Of a stretch of 64,000 nucleotides of DNA, positions 24,558 to 32,754 are shown one piece after another (the stretch's first letter is position 1; the number at the start of each line of letters is the position of its first letter). The position numbers and the translations under genes are program-made. This stretch comes from Bacillus_BD oryzisoli_A. Its GTDB lineage: Bacteria; Bacillota; Bacilli; Bacillales; Cytobacillaceae. The notes below the pieces were generated by a model, which did not search any database, was not told the origin of the DNA, and saw only the letters and a program-made list of their open reading frames with translations. Location: positions 310,001-374,000 of the forward strand of contig NZ_JBHZRC010000001.1 in NCBI RefSeq assembly GCF_043641075.1. The letters run 5' to 3'.

Positions 24558-24692
24558 ATGATGGAAAATATTCAAATTGATATTGATAAACTACTGGAAT
24601 CAACTATGGAGTTTTCTCTAGATAATAATAGTATTACATTGATGAAGTTTGAGATTGATCAGCTTTTAGAGCAAACTCGGGAATTTCAATAA
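24558..24692 (+). CDS. Small protein of 44 aa, weakly Spo0E-like
   Basis: A 44-codon frame beginning MMENIQIDIDKLLESTMEFS and ending FEIDQLLEQTREFQ, with CGGAGG at 24548-24553 before tandem ATG codons (24558, 24561). Two amphipathic helices around an Asp/Asn turn and the IDQLL segment recall the Spo0E-type aspartyl-phosphate phosphatases, which are short helical hairpins acting on Spo0A~P, but the typical SxxLD core is not exact. I cannot assign it with confidence. It is between two unrelated genes, and a T-rich tract follows near 24770. Confidence 0.5.
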   Translation: MMENIQIDIDKLLESTMEFSLDNNSITLMKFEIDQLLEQTREFQ

Positions 24693-24899
24693 ATGAAACA
24701 ACGTTGAATCAGTATTATAACGAAAGTTGATAGTTGTATATTTAGAAGTTGCTGAAATTTTTCGGTAGCTTTTTTATTTTGCAATTTTATAGTAGATAGG
24801 GATATAATGAAATTAAAAGAAACCGATTACCCATTAAGAGGATGGGTAATATATAATAATCATATTAAAAATTTACTTGATATTGAGAGTGTGTTTAAA

Positions 24900-25916
24900 A
24901 TGAAAATAACGATTTATGATGTAGCTAAAAAAGCTGGTGTTTCAACAGCTACGGTATCTAAAATCATTAATAATAAAGGTTCCATTAGTGAAAAAACGAA
25001 ACAAAAGGTTTTAGAAGTAATGGAGGAATTACAATACCAGCCAAGTATGATTGCATCTGCACTTAAAGGGAAAAGTACGTATACTATTGGGCTGTTAATT
25101 CCAGACCTTTCTAATCCTATTTTTGCCGAGTATGCAAAATATATAGAAGAACGTGGACAGGAACTGGGTTTTAGTGTCATTATGTGTAATACCGACGCCA
25201 ATCCGGATAAAGAGCAGAAATATATAACGCTTCTTAAGCAAAAACAAGTTGATGGAATCATTGTTGCAGCAAGATTTAGGAATGTTACACTTTTAAAAAA
25301 TTTAATAAAAGAAAAGTTTCCCCTTGCCATAATTGCAAAAGATCTTCCCACGCTCCCAATTGACAGCGTAACGGTTGATGACTTTTTAGGAGGCTATCAG
25401 GTTACAGAATACTTACTATCGCTTGGCCATAAAAAAATCGGCGTGATTGCTGAAGGAGATAAAAGCAGTGAAGAACGGATAAAAGGTTATATACAGGCAT
25501 TGCTTGATGTAGGAATACAGCCGGCTGAAGAACTAATCATGATATGCGATCACCCCACAAGGGAATATGCAAAGAAATATGCAGGAATCTTGCTTGATAA
25601 AGAAAAAGACATGAGCGCAATTTTTGGATGTAATGATTTGTTAGCGATTGGTGCTATGCAAGCTGCACGTGAACGAGGATTAAGAATTCCGGACGACCTT
25701 TCCGTGATTGGATTTGACAATACTGATTTATCTACCATTGTAATTCCTTCCTTAACAACGGTACAGCAGCCGCTTCGAGATATTGGCCATCATGTTGTTG
25801 ATTTATTAACTGAACAAATCAACGGGACTAGCAGAACCACACATCGGGTCGTTTTGCTGCCGGAATTAGTGATACGTCAAACCACTAAGCAAGTAGAGAA
25901 TATTACAATTGAATAG
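24900..25916 (+). CDS. LacI/GalR-family transcriptional regulator
   Basis: Sugar-responsive DNA-binding regulator of 338 aa. The N-terminal HTH is canonical: MKITIYDVAKKAGVSTATVS, with hinge YQPSMIASALKG. The rest is a periplasmic-binding-protein-like sensor domain (TYTIGLLIPDLSNPIFAEYA ... SVIGFDNTDLSTIVIPSLTT). The ATG at 24900 is chosen since it starts exactly at the HTH; an in-frame ATG at 24807 would add 31 unrelated residues. Palindromic LacI-type operators lie downstream before the sugar-binding protein gene, so it very probably controls that operon. It resembles ribose-type repressors, but the ligand is unknown. Confidence 0.92.
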   Translation: MKITIYDVAKKAGVSTATVSKIINNKGSISEKTKQKVLEVMEELQYQPSMIASALKGKSTYTIGLLIPDLSNPIFAEYAKYIEERGQELGFSVIMCNTDANPDKEQKYITLLKQKQVDGIIVAARFRNVTLLKNLIKEKFPLAIIAKDLPTLPIDSVTVDDFLGGYQVTEYLLSLGHKKIGVIAEGDKSSEERIKGYIQALLDVGIQPAEELIMICDHPTREYAKKYAGILLDKEKDMSAIFGCNDLLAIGAMQAARERGLRIPDDLSVIGFDNTDLSTIVIPSLTTVQQPLRDIGHHVVDLLTEQINGTSRTTHRVVLLPELVIRQTTKQVENITIE

Positions 25917-26020
25917 GAAAAATATATATAGAAGAAGACTTTATAGATTGTCCATTAAGTCTTCTTCTTTTTCATATTTAGCTGTAGTCAAAAAATTAAT
26001 ATAATTTATTAATTACCTGT

Positions 26021-26034
26021 TGAAAACGCTTTTA
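26021..26034 (+). promoter_or_regulatory. Candidate cre (CcpA) site
   Basis: TGAAAACGCTTTTA differs from the cre consensus only at the penultimate C. Its place upstream of a sugar operon suits carbon catabolite control. It may equally be a half-decayed LacI-type operator. Confidence 0.5.
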
Positions 26035-26057
26035 AAATGAGATAAACTCATTCTAAG

Positions 26058-26073
26058 AGGTAATCGGTTACCT
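26058..26073 (+). promoter_or_regulatory. LacI-family operator 1
   Basis: AGGTAATCGGTTACCT has perfect 6-bp arms (AGGTAA/TTACCT) around a central TCGG, typical of LacI/GalR operators. It lies 140 bp after the regulator gene. Confidence 0.75.
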
Positions 26074-26200
26074 AAAAGTTAACTGAATCAAATAAAGTGA
26101 TGGAGGTGAAATATATCGTAATAAGTAAAAATAGCAGGAAAATACATATTAATTAGTTAGATGCAAAGTAAATAACAAATTAAATTAGTGTTATTTTAAT

Positions 26201-26210
26201 TAACCGGTTA
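26201..26210 (+). promoter_or_regulatory. LacI-family operator 2
   Basis: TAACCGGTTA is a perfect 10-bp palindrome that shares the GGTTAC half-site of operator 1 (GGTTACTT here), 143 bp away centre to centre, which would allow looping. The rest of the 25917-26379 interval holds no intact gene. Confidence 0.65.
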
Positions 26211-26264
26211 CTTAAATCAAGATCCTTATTAGGAGAAATACTAATTTATAAAGAAAAAGGATAC

Positions 26265-26321
26265 ATGGGTGTTCCTACGATATTGTTAAAATGTGGAGAT
26301 GAACTAATAATTGGGGCTTGA
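26265..26321 (+). pseudogene. Possible remnant of an RbsD/FucU-type gene
   Basis: An 18-codon frame with AAAAAGG upstream encodes MGVPTILLKCGDELIIGA. It faintly recalls the start of RbsD/FucU mutarotases (a PxIL...CGHGDEIxIAD pattern) with a deletion of the HG pair and an early stop. It could equally be a leader peptide or chance. It lies exactly where ribose-type operons carry rbsD-like genes, ahead of a binding-protein gene. Confidence 0.25.
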
Positions 26322-26379
26322 TTCTATCATACAGAATCGATTATTTAAAATATTAATAGTTTATTAGGGGGCGGAAGGG

Positions 26380-27360
26380 ATGAAAAAATTTAGCGGAATT
26401 TTAATGACAACGGTTTTAGGTGCAGGACTAATACTGAGCGGCTGCGGTAATTCAGGAGCCAGTCAATCCTCAGCAAGTACTGACCAGGATGATTCTAGCG
26501 GACAAACAAAGGTTTCAGTTATTCTTAAAGCCTTAAATAGTGAAAATTGGAAATTGGTTCAAAGAGGGGCAATGGATGCGGGTAAAGAAGCTGGTGTTAC
26601 AGTTGAAGTATTAGGACCAAATGCGGAAACGGAAGTAGAAAAACAAGTGTCACTTATTGAGGATCAGATTACAAGCGGGGCAGATGCATTGGTTATTGCA
26701 CCTAGCCAGCCTTCAGCAGTATTAAATGTACTTCAGCAAGCAGATGATGTCCCTGTTGTTTTCGCGGATACCGACGCGGATTATCCAGAAAAAGTGAGCT
26801 TTGTGGGAACAGGAAATTTAGCAGCAGGACAAGAAGGTGGGGAATTTATAGCTAGCAAGCTAAAAAAAGGGGATAAGGTTGCCATTATTCGTGGAGCTCT
26901 TGGTGATAAAACCCATGATGACAGAACTGCTGGAGCAGAGAAAGCACTTAAAGAGGCTGGGATTAAAATAGAAACCGTACAGCCGGCAGATAGTGATCGA
27001 TCAAAAGCAATGAATGTTATGGAAAACATCCTTCAGTCAAATCCTGATATTAATGCTGTATTTGTGACCAGTGAGGAGATGGCTTTAGGCGCATTGCGCG
27101 GAGCTGAAGCAAAAAACAGTAAGGTTTTGGTTGTTGGATTTGATGGAAACTCAGAAGGTCTTAAATCTATAAAATCTGGGGGATTGGATGCTGAGGTTGC
27201 ACAGGATCCGTATAAAATTGGTTATTTATCTGTAGAGGCAGCAGTTAAGGCGCTTAATGGAGAGTCGGTCGAAAAACGAATTGATACAGGTGCTACTGTT
27301 ATTACGAAAGAAAACGTAGATGAGCTGCTTACACAAGTTACTAAAAATCTAGAAGAATAA
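26380..27360 (+). CDS. Sugar-binding lipoprotein (ribose/allose type)
   Basis: Extracellular substrate-binding lipoprotein of the ABC sugar uptake type, 326 aa. The signal peptide ends in a lipobox (LILSGCGNSG, Cys22) followed by a Ser/Asp-rich linker. The mature part is a Peripla_BP_4 domain: VSVILKALNSENWKLVQRGA, then ITSGADALVIAPS, NPDINAVFVTSEEMALGALR and KVLVVGFDGNSEG. Ribosome binding site AGGGGGCGGAAGGG. No permease or ATPase gene follows, so it must pair with a transporter encoded elsewhere or act as a sensor. It is cotranscribed with an IolG-like dehydrogenase 43 bp downstream. Substrate unknown; an inositol or pentose is possible. Confidence 0.9.
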   Translation: MKKFSGILMTTVLGAGLILSGCGNSGASQSSASTDQDDSSGQTKVSVILKALNSENWKLVQRGAMDAGKEAGVTVEVLGPNAETEVEKQVSLIEDQITSGADALVIAPSQPSAVLNVLQQADDVPVVFADTDADYPEKVSFVGTGNLAAGQEGGEFIASKLKKGDKVAIIRGALGDKTHDDRTAGAEKALKEAGIKIETVQPADSDRSKAMNVMENILQSNPDINAVFVTSEEMALGALRGAEAKNSKVLVVGFDGNSEGLKSIKSGGLDAEVAQDPYKIGYLSVEAAVKALNGESVEKRIDTGATVITKENVDELLTQVTKNLEE

Positions 27361-27403
27361 TACACAAATCATTTTACTTGAAAACTAGGGGAGAGAAGAC
27401 GAA

Positions 27404-28435
27404 ATGGAAAAAGTTAAGATTGGTATTATCGGAGCAGGAAGAATTGGAAAATTACATGCTGAAAATTTAGTGCGGATACCTCAAGTAGAAATAAAAGCCA
27501 TATCAGATATTTTTGCCGAACGGGTAACCCCGTGGGCGGAAGGTTTGGGTGTTCAGAATGTAACCGATGATTATCAGGACATTTTAAATGACCCTGTGAT
27601 TGATGCAATATTTATTTGCTCTTCCACAAATACACATGTTCCTATCATTGTACAAGCAGCTCAAGCAGGAAAACACATTTTTTGTGAAAAGCCCATTAAC
27701 TTTGACTTGGAGCAAACCCAGCAGGCTCTTGAAGCGGTGCAAAAATATGGAGTTAAGCTGCAAATCGGTTTTAACCGACGATTTGATCATAATTTTAAAC
27801 GTGTTCGTGAAATGGTAGAAGAAAATAAAGTTGGAGATGTACATATTATCAAGGTTACATCGAGGGATCCGGAAGCTCCACCAAGTGAGTATATAAAGGT
27901 TTCAGGCGGAATCTTTATCGATATGAGTATACACGACTTTGATATTGCTCGCTTTTTATCTGGAAGTGATGTAGAGGAAGTGTATGTCCAAGGTGCGGTT
28001 TTGGTTGATCCTGTCTTTGCGGAACATGGGGATATTGATACGGCCATCATCACCTTGAAATTTAAGAATGGAGCAATCGGAGTTATCGATAATAGCCGGA
28101 AGGCAGTATACGGTTATGATCAAAGAGTAGAAGTCTTTGGATCCAAAGGCTGTGTAACAGTGAAAAATGATTTCTCAAATACAGCAGAATTAACAACAGA
28201 TGATGGCGTATACTCGGATAAACCAAAATACTTCTTCCTAGAAAGGTATCAAGAAGCCTATATTGAAGAAACAAAAGCATTTATTGAAAGTGTTGCAAGT
28301 GATAAGGAAGTGCCGGTTAACGGATATGACGGTCTGCAGGCAGAGTTGATTGCCCATGCAGCTAGAAAATCCTTCGAAGAGAAAAGACCTGTGAAAATTA
28401 GTGAGTTCTTTACAAATGCAGTTACCAAATATTAA
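27404..28435 (+). CDS. Inositol 2-dehydrogenase-like oxidoreductase (Gfo/Idh/MocA)
   Basis: NAD(P)-dependent sugar or inositol dehydrogenase of 343 aa, close in pattern to IolG. The Rossmann fold starts KIGIIGAGRIGKLHAENLVR. The family signature CEKPINFDLEQT holds the catalytic Lys, and KLQIGFNRRFDHNFKRVREM and FIDMSIHDFDIARFLSG (with the catalytic Asp/His pair) follow. Good GGGGAG ribosome binding site. It is second in the binding-protein/dehydrogenase/isomerase operon, which is consistent with oxidation of the imported cyclitol or sugar. Whether the substrate is myo-inositol cannot be decided from motifs alone. Confidence 0.88.
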   Translation: MEKVKIGIIGAGRIGKLHAENLVRIPQVEIKAISDIFAERVTPWAEGLGVQNVTDDYQDILNDPVIDAIFICSSTNTHVPIIVQAAQAGKHIFCEKPINFDLEQTQQALEAVQKYGVKLQIGFNRRFDHNFKRVREMVEENKVGDVHIIKVTSRDPEAPPSEYIKVSGGIFIDMSIHDFDIARFLSGSDVEEVYVQGAVLVDPVFAEHGDIDTAIITLKFKNGAIGVIDNSRKAVYGYDQRVEVFGSKGCVTVKNDFSNTAELTTDDGVYSDKPKYFFLERYQEAYIEETKAFIESVASDKEVPVNGYDGLQAELIAHAARKSFEEKRPVKISEFFTNAVTKY

Positions 28436-28462
28436 TGAAATAAATGAAGGGAGTGGAATCAA

Positions 28463-29290
28463 ATGACTAGAGAATATGGTTTATGTATATGGACCTTCGG
28501 TGATATCCCATTGGAGGAAAAGTGTAGATTAGCAAAAGAAATCGGGGTGGACGGAGTTGAGGTTCAGGGAGATTTAAAGCAGGATCCTCAAGAATTGGCT
28601 AATTTATTGGCTAAATATGAGTTAAAGGTGCTATCGGTTACACCTACTAATGTCGATATTTCTAATATAAATGAAGATACACGGCAAAAGGCTGTACAAT
28701 ACTTTTTAGATTTATTAAGCTGGGCAAGGGAAATTGGTGCAAATAGAATTTGCTTGCATGGTGAAGTTGGTAAAATTGTCGGATGTGGAGATCATGAAAA
28801 GGATTGGGAGCTTCTCTTAAACAGCACGAAAACTGTCATGGAGAAAGCAGAAGCCTTACAAATCGAAGTGGTATTTGAAGTATTAAATCGATATGAAAAT
28901 CATCAAATTGTTACCTCAAAAGAGGCTTTAAGACTGATTGATGCTGTTAACAGTCCAAAGTTATTTGTGTTATTGGACGCCTATCATATGAATATAGAAG
29001 AATCTAATCCAGTAGATGCATTAAAAACTGCAGGCAAGAAATTAGGGATTTACCATGTGGCGGATTCTAATCGTCAAGCCATTGGAAACGGACATGCAGA
29101 TATAAAAAGTCAAATTGCTGCATTACATGAAATTGACTATGTAGGACCAATTATTATGGAAATGACAGCAGAAGGTCCAAATCCATTTACACCAATTAAA
29201 GGAGAGAATTATCTACAAGTTGTTATTGATTATTACAAAACTTCCTTGGAAAAACTAAAAGCAATGGAATATTTAAAATCAGCTTTATAA
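28463..29290 (+). CDS. Sugar phosphate isomerase/epimerase (xylose isomerase-like TIM barrel)
   Basis: 275-aa TIM-barrel enzyme of the AP endonuclease 2/IolE-IolI-type family. It begins TREYGLCIWTFGDIPLEEKC. Metal-binding residues are at expected places: Glu in VVFEVLNRYENHQ, Asp/His in LLDAYHMNIEE, His in GIYHVADSNR and Glu in GPIIMEMTAEG. It follows the dehydrogenase by 27 bp with a GGGAGTGG ribosome binding site. Together with the upstream genes it probably isomerises or epimerises the keto product of the dehydrogenase. Related enzymes include tagatose 3-epimerase and inosose isomerase; the exact activity is unknown. Confidence 0.88.
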   Translation: MTREYGLCIWTFGDIPLEEKCRLAKEIGVDGVEVQGDLKQDPQELANLLAKYELKVLSVTPTNVDISNINEDTRQKAVQYFLDLLSWAREIGANRICLHGEVGKIVGCGDHEKDWELLLNSTKTVMEKAEALQIEVVFEVLNRYENHQIVTSKEALRLIDAVNSPKLFVLLDAYHMNIEESNPVDALKTAGKKLGIYHVADSNRQAIGNGHADIKSQIAALHEIDYVGPIIMEMTAEGPNPFTPIKGENYLQVVIDYYKTSLEKLKAMEYLKSAL

Positions 29291-29706
29291 TCTCTTTCTG
29301 ATATTGAAAATGTAAATCTGAGCTACTTAGGAGCATAAGCTTTTACGGTTATGCTTCTAGGTAAGCTTCTCAAAATTTGATATCTGAAACAAGAACTCTT
29401 ATTATGGGGTCGTTTCCCAGGCGAGCCCGCCTAATTTTAATACTTATTTTACGTACAGTGAACATCACTTGTGCGTTTTTTTTATCTTAATGAAGCAGTC
29501 ACTTATACTATAGAAAAAAGGCATACAAATGAAATATTATGTTAATATAAAAAATAAGATAAATTATCGAAAGATTGTAATCTATGTTACAATCTTTCGA
29601 AAGTATTAATGCTATAATGAAGAAAATAAACCATACAAGACAAGATGTGTTTTTATTTTGCATCCGTCAACTTATAAAACTACATAAACTGAAAAGGGGT
29701 ATTCAT
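29291..29706. other. Gene-free interval with stem-loop and selC-like fragment
   Basis: Contains a 7-bp stem-loop AGCATAA/TTATGCT (29332-29338 with 29349-29355) and, from 29405, the tRNA-Sec-like sequence listed separately. The remaining AT-rich part from about 29500 probably holds the promoter of the following dehydrogenase gene; its upstream in-frame ATG at 29584 has no ribosome binding site. Confidence 0.5.
29405..29432 (+). pseudogene. tRNA-Sec 3'-end-like fragment
   Basis: Aligned without gaps to the last 28 nt of selC (11198-11225), 23 positions are identical, including the T-stem CCCAG, GGC and CCCGCC; the acceptor strand here is GCGAGCCC instead of GCGGTCCC and the end is CCT instead of CCA. 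It lies in the same orientation as selC, 18.2 kb downstream. Weaker similarity continues to the left toward the anticodon-arm region (about 29366-29404). No functional tRNA can fold because no matching 5' acceptor strand was found. It may be the distal attachment-site copy of an insertion at selC or a decayed selC duplicate. Confidence 0.6.
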
Positions 29707-30666
29707 ATGCAGAACATGGCGGTATTAGGAGCCGGAATTATGGGGCACGGTGTAGCTCAATTATTAGCACAAGCTGGAAAAAATGTGAAAATTCAAGCGA
29801 GAAGAGAGTCATCATTAGAAAAAGCAAGAGAGCTTATTACAAACAGTCTACAAATTATGGTAGAAAAAGAAATGACAACTGCTGAAGAAATGGAACAGGC
29901 GTTAGCACGTATTACCTATACAACAGATTTACGTGAAGCAATTGACGGTGCTGAATTCATTCTTGAATCCATTCCGGAAGTTCTTGAGACAAAATTAGCT
30001 ACCTACGAAATCATTGAAAGCGTTGTCCCAAAAGAAACGATCATTGCGTCTAATACTTCGACTTTCCCATTAAAGGAATTAACTCAAAATGCAAAGCATC
30101 CGGAAAGATTTGTTATCACACATTACTTTAATCCACCACAAATTGTACCAGTTGTGGAAATAGCTCAATTCGAGAAAACGGATAAAGCTGTAGTTCAAGC
30201 TGCTTATGATTTAATGAAAGAAATTGGAAAAGCTCCAGTTGTTCTGAATAAAGAAATTACCGGTTTTATCGTTAACCGTGTTCAAGTAGCCTATCTACGT
30301 GAATGTTTCAATTTAATTGAACAAGGAATTTGTACAGCAGAAGATATCGATATTGCTACAAGAGGCAGCATGGGCTTCAAATGGGCTTTCTGTGGACCAT
30401 TAGAAAGTCAAGATTTAGCTGGACTTGAAACAACAAGAGCGATGGTAGGGAACATCATGAAGGATCTTTCAAACACAAGAGAGGTGCCTAATTTCTTAAA
30501 TGAAATGGTAGAAAATGGCGAGCATGGTATCCGTACAAATAAAGGTTTCTATGAATATGATGATAACGGTGCAAAAGCAATCCACAAACGTGACGATGCG
30601 TTCCTAGATCTTGCTAAACTTATTCAGCAAAAAGAAGAGAACAAGAAAGTTACATCTAACAAATAA
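29707..30666 (+). CDS. 3-hydroxyacyl-CoA dehydrogenase
   Basis: NAD-dependent dehydrogenase of 319 aa acting on 3-hydroxyacyl-CoA or a related beta-hydroxy acid. The NAD domain starts MQNMAVLGAGIMGHGVAQLL. The substrate-site motifs ASNTSTFPLKEL, RFVITHYFNPPQIVPVVEIA (catalytic His) and ITGFIVNRVQVAYLRECFNL are intact. The ATG at 29707 follows AAAAGGGG. It is monocistronic with a terminator, and clearly different in sequence from the second family member at 41866. It could be a short-chain beta-oxidation enzyme or a specialised hydroxy-acid (gulonate/carnitine type) dehydrogenase, since FCGPLESQDLAGLET replaces the usual MGP-LTLADYIGLD-type segment. Confidence 0.85.
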   Translation: MQNMAVLGAGIMGHGVAQLLAQAGKNVKIQARRESSLEKARELITNSLQIMVEKEMTTAEEMEQALARITYTTDLREAIDGAEFILESIPEVLETKLATYEIIESVVPKETIIASNTSTFPLKELTQNAKHPERFVITHYFNPPQIVPVVEIAQFEKTDKAVVQAAYDLMKEIGKAPVVLNKEITGFIVNRVQVAYLRECFNLIEQGICTAEDIDIATRGSMGFKWAFCGPLESQDLAGLETTRAMVGNIMKDLSNTREVPNFLNEMVENGEHGIRTNKGFYEYDDNGAKAIHKRDDAFLDLAKLIQQKEENKKVTSNK

Positions 30667-30681
30667 GAGCATTTATATATG

Positions 30682-30718
30682 AAAAAAGGGAAGCTGAACA
30701 ATGGCTTTCCTTTTTTAT
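30682..30718 (+). terminator. Terminator after the hydroxyacyl-CoA dehydrogenase
   Basis: AAAAAAGGGAAGC pairs with GCTTTCCTTTTTT around a 9-nt loop. Confidence 0.9.
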
Positions 30719-30886
30719 TTATCCTAAACCTCCAGAACAGTTCAATGAAAATTCGAAAATGGAAAAAGAACCTATATTGTAAAATTATATTGAGGATGCT
30801 TTAATAAGATATATAGCTGATGTTAAATAGCAATTTATTTTGTGAAAAATTACACATACTGACCGTTTGAAAAAGGAGAATATAAT

Positions 30887-31153
30887 ATGATACTCACAAA
30901 AGAAAGTGCCCTAAAAACAGAATCAAAGGTAAGCTTAAGAGACAAGATTATTAATGAAATAATTAATCTCATATTAGTGATGGATATCAGTGAATTAAAT
31001 GGATGGGAAGATATTGAGTTTGGTAAAATTGATTCACTAAAAAACAATTCATCAATCTCGACTGAAGAGCTTATTATATTACAAGAAATATTAGAAAATA
31101 AATATGAAGAAATGCTATATCAAATGTATTTGGAGGAGTATTATCTTCAATAA
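30887..31153 (+). CDS. Hypothetical protein, 88 aa
   Basis: A small, acidic, mostly helical protein of unknown family. It has a strong AAAAAGGAG ribosome binding site 9 bp before the ATG and its own terminator downstream, so it is probably expressed. Visible features are a central helix DKIINEIINLILVMDISELN and a C-terminal helix ENKYEEMLYQMYLEEYYLQ rich in Glu and Tyr. No membrane segment, signal peptide or metal motif is apparent. Its neighbours give no clue to its role. Confidence 0.6.
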   Translation: MILTKESALKTESKVSLRDKIINEIINLILVMDISELNGWEDIEFGKIDSLKNNSSISTEELIILQEILENKYEEMLYQMYLEEYYLQ

Positions 31154-31174
31154 TCGTAAAATTAAGAATGTATG

Positions 31175-31206
31175 CAGCTGCCCTATGCAAAAGGCAGCTT
31201 TTTTTG
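31175..31206 (+). terminator. Terminator after the 88-aa gene
   Basis: AGCTGCC pairs with GGCAGCT over a 10-nt loop, followed by a T-rich tail. Confidence 0.9.
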
Positions 31207-31333
31207 TAGGAAAATCATGAATTTTCATTACTATTTTTTATAAATGTGCCAATTTGCATATAAATACAAAAAATTTGTTTACAATAGAAAAGATGATGTA
31301 TGAAGATATACATATAATTCTGGAGGGAATCGT

Positions 31334-32545
31334 ATGAGTCGACTTGATAGACTCAGAATGGGGAATGTCGAAACAAAACATTTTCAACAATTCAATGAGT
31401 TATTACGCTATGTATTTCAGGTTACAAAAAAAGAATTGCAAATGGTGGGCTGGGAAGAACGTGAGATTGCGTTAGCGAAGCTGCCCGTACTGGAAAAGGC
31501 TGATGTACTTGGCTGGTTTGATGGTGAAACACTGATTTCTCAATTAGCTGTTTACCCGTTTCAAGTAAATATTTTCGGACAAACATTTGAAATGGGCGGT
31601 TTGACAGGCGTCGGAACCTATCCAGAATATTCAGGGCTGGGACTTATGAATAAGCTGATGCGACAGGCACTATTGGATATGCAGCAAAGAAAACAATCCA
31701 TTTCCTATCTATTTCCTTATTCGTTTCCTTTTTATCGCAGAAAGGGTTGGGAAATTATTTCAGATAAAATGACCTTTGAAATTAGAGACTACCAGATGCC
31801 AAAGACAAAAAAAGTACCCGGCTATGTAGAAAGATTGGATACAGAACATCCTGATGTTCGAAGGGTTTACAGACATTTTTCTGGTATGCGTCATGCGGCC
31901 ATGATTCGAAATGAACTGGCTTGGGATGAATACTGGAGATGGGATTTGGATGATTTAACAGCAGCTGTGTATTATGATGGGTCACACCAGCCAGTTGGTT
32001 ACCTTTTATATTGGATTTCGAAAGATGTACTGCATGTGAAAGAGATGGTTTATATAAATCAAGAGGCACGGATTGGACTGTGGAATTTCATCAGTGCTCA
32101 TTTTTCTATGGTATCAAAGGTAATTGGGAACACCTATACAAATGATCCATTGGCATTTTGGCTCGAGGATGCCGATATTAAAGAAACGATTGCTCCATAT
32201 TATATGGCACGTATTGTGGATGTTAAACAATTTATCGCTCAATTTCCTTTCAGGGCTTTGGGAACAGAAGTACATCTAACCTTTGAGCTTGATGACCCAA
32301 TATTAGAATGGAATCAGGGGATCTTTACCCTTCATGTATCTGAAACAGGTCAAGGACAGCTGATACAAACGAAAGGTCTAGCTGATTTTTCATTGGATAT
32401 CCAAACGCTTACAACGATGCTTCTGGGATACAAGAGACCATCCTATCTCGCCGTAATTGGACGACTTGGAAGTAATAAACAGACAGTGGAAATTCTAGAA
32501 AACTTAATTGAACGTGAAACACCTTATTTTTCGGATTATTTTTAA
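31334..32545 (+). CDS. Eis-like GNAT N-acetyltransferase
   Basis: 403-aa protein of the Eis type: a first GNAT domain with the acetyl-CoA pocket in MGGLTGVGTYPEYSGLGLMN (TxVxTxPxxRxxG-like), a second degenerate GNAT domain, and a C-terminal SCP2-like domain (about 300-403). PYSFPFYRRKGWE is the typical Eis signature near the end of domain one. The C-terminal residues ETPYFSDYF supply the carboxylate used in catalysis by relatives. Bacillus members acetylate amines of varied substrates, sometimes aminoglycosides; the target here is unknown. Ribosome binding site GGAGGG; monocistronic. Confidence 0.9.
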   Translation: MSRLDRLRMGNVETKHFQQFNELLRYVFQVTKKELQMVGWEEREIALAKLPVLEKADVLGWFDGETLISQLAVYPFQVNIFGQTFEMGGLTGVGTYPEYSGLGLMNKLMRQALLDMQQRKQSISYLFPYSFPFYRRKGWEIISDKMTFEIRDYQMPKTKKVPGYVERLDTEHPDVRRVYRHFSGMRHAAMIRNELAWDEYWRWDLDDLTAAVYYDGSHQPVGYLLYWISKDVLHVKEMVYINQEARIGLWNFISAHFSMVSKVIGNTYTNDPLAFWLEDADIKETIAPYYMARIVDVKQFIAQFPFRALGTEVHLTFELDDPILEWNQGIFTLHVSETGQGQLIQTKGLADFSLDIQTLTTMLLGYKRPSYLAVIGRLGSNKQTVEILENLIERETPYFSDYF

Positions 32546-32604
32546 TAGATAGCTCGTAGTTATTTACAGATAAAATCAGCGAACCTAATATAATTAGATA
32601 GTTA

Positions 32605-32640
32605 GCCGCACAGTGATGCTTTCACTCGTGTGGTTTTTTG
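32605..32640 (+). terminator. Terminator after the Eis-like gene
   Basis: CCGCACAGTGA pairs imperfectly with TCACTCGTGTGG, followed by TTTTTTG. Confidence 0.8.
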
Positions 32641-32754
32641 TTGTTCAATGGTATATAAAAACTTTACAAATTATTTCAATGTAAAATAAAGGTAATTGAG
32701 TTGATATTATAGAAACTATCTATGACAAAAAACGTCAAAACGAAAGGGGAAAGT

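Noticed and set aside
24693..24899. N-terminal extension of the LacI-type regulator from 24807
   Set aside because: The helix-turn-helix begins exactly at the ATG at 24900; the upstream 31 codons resemble no family member.
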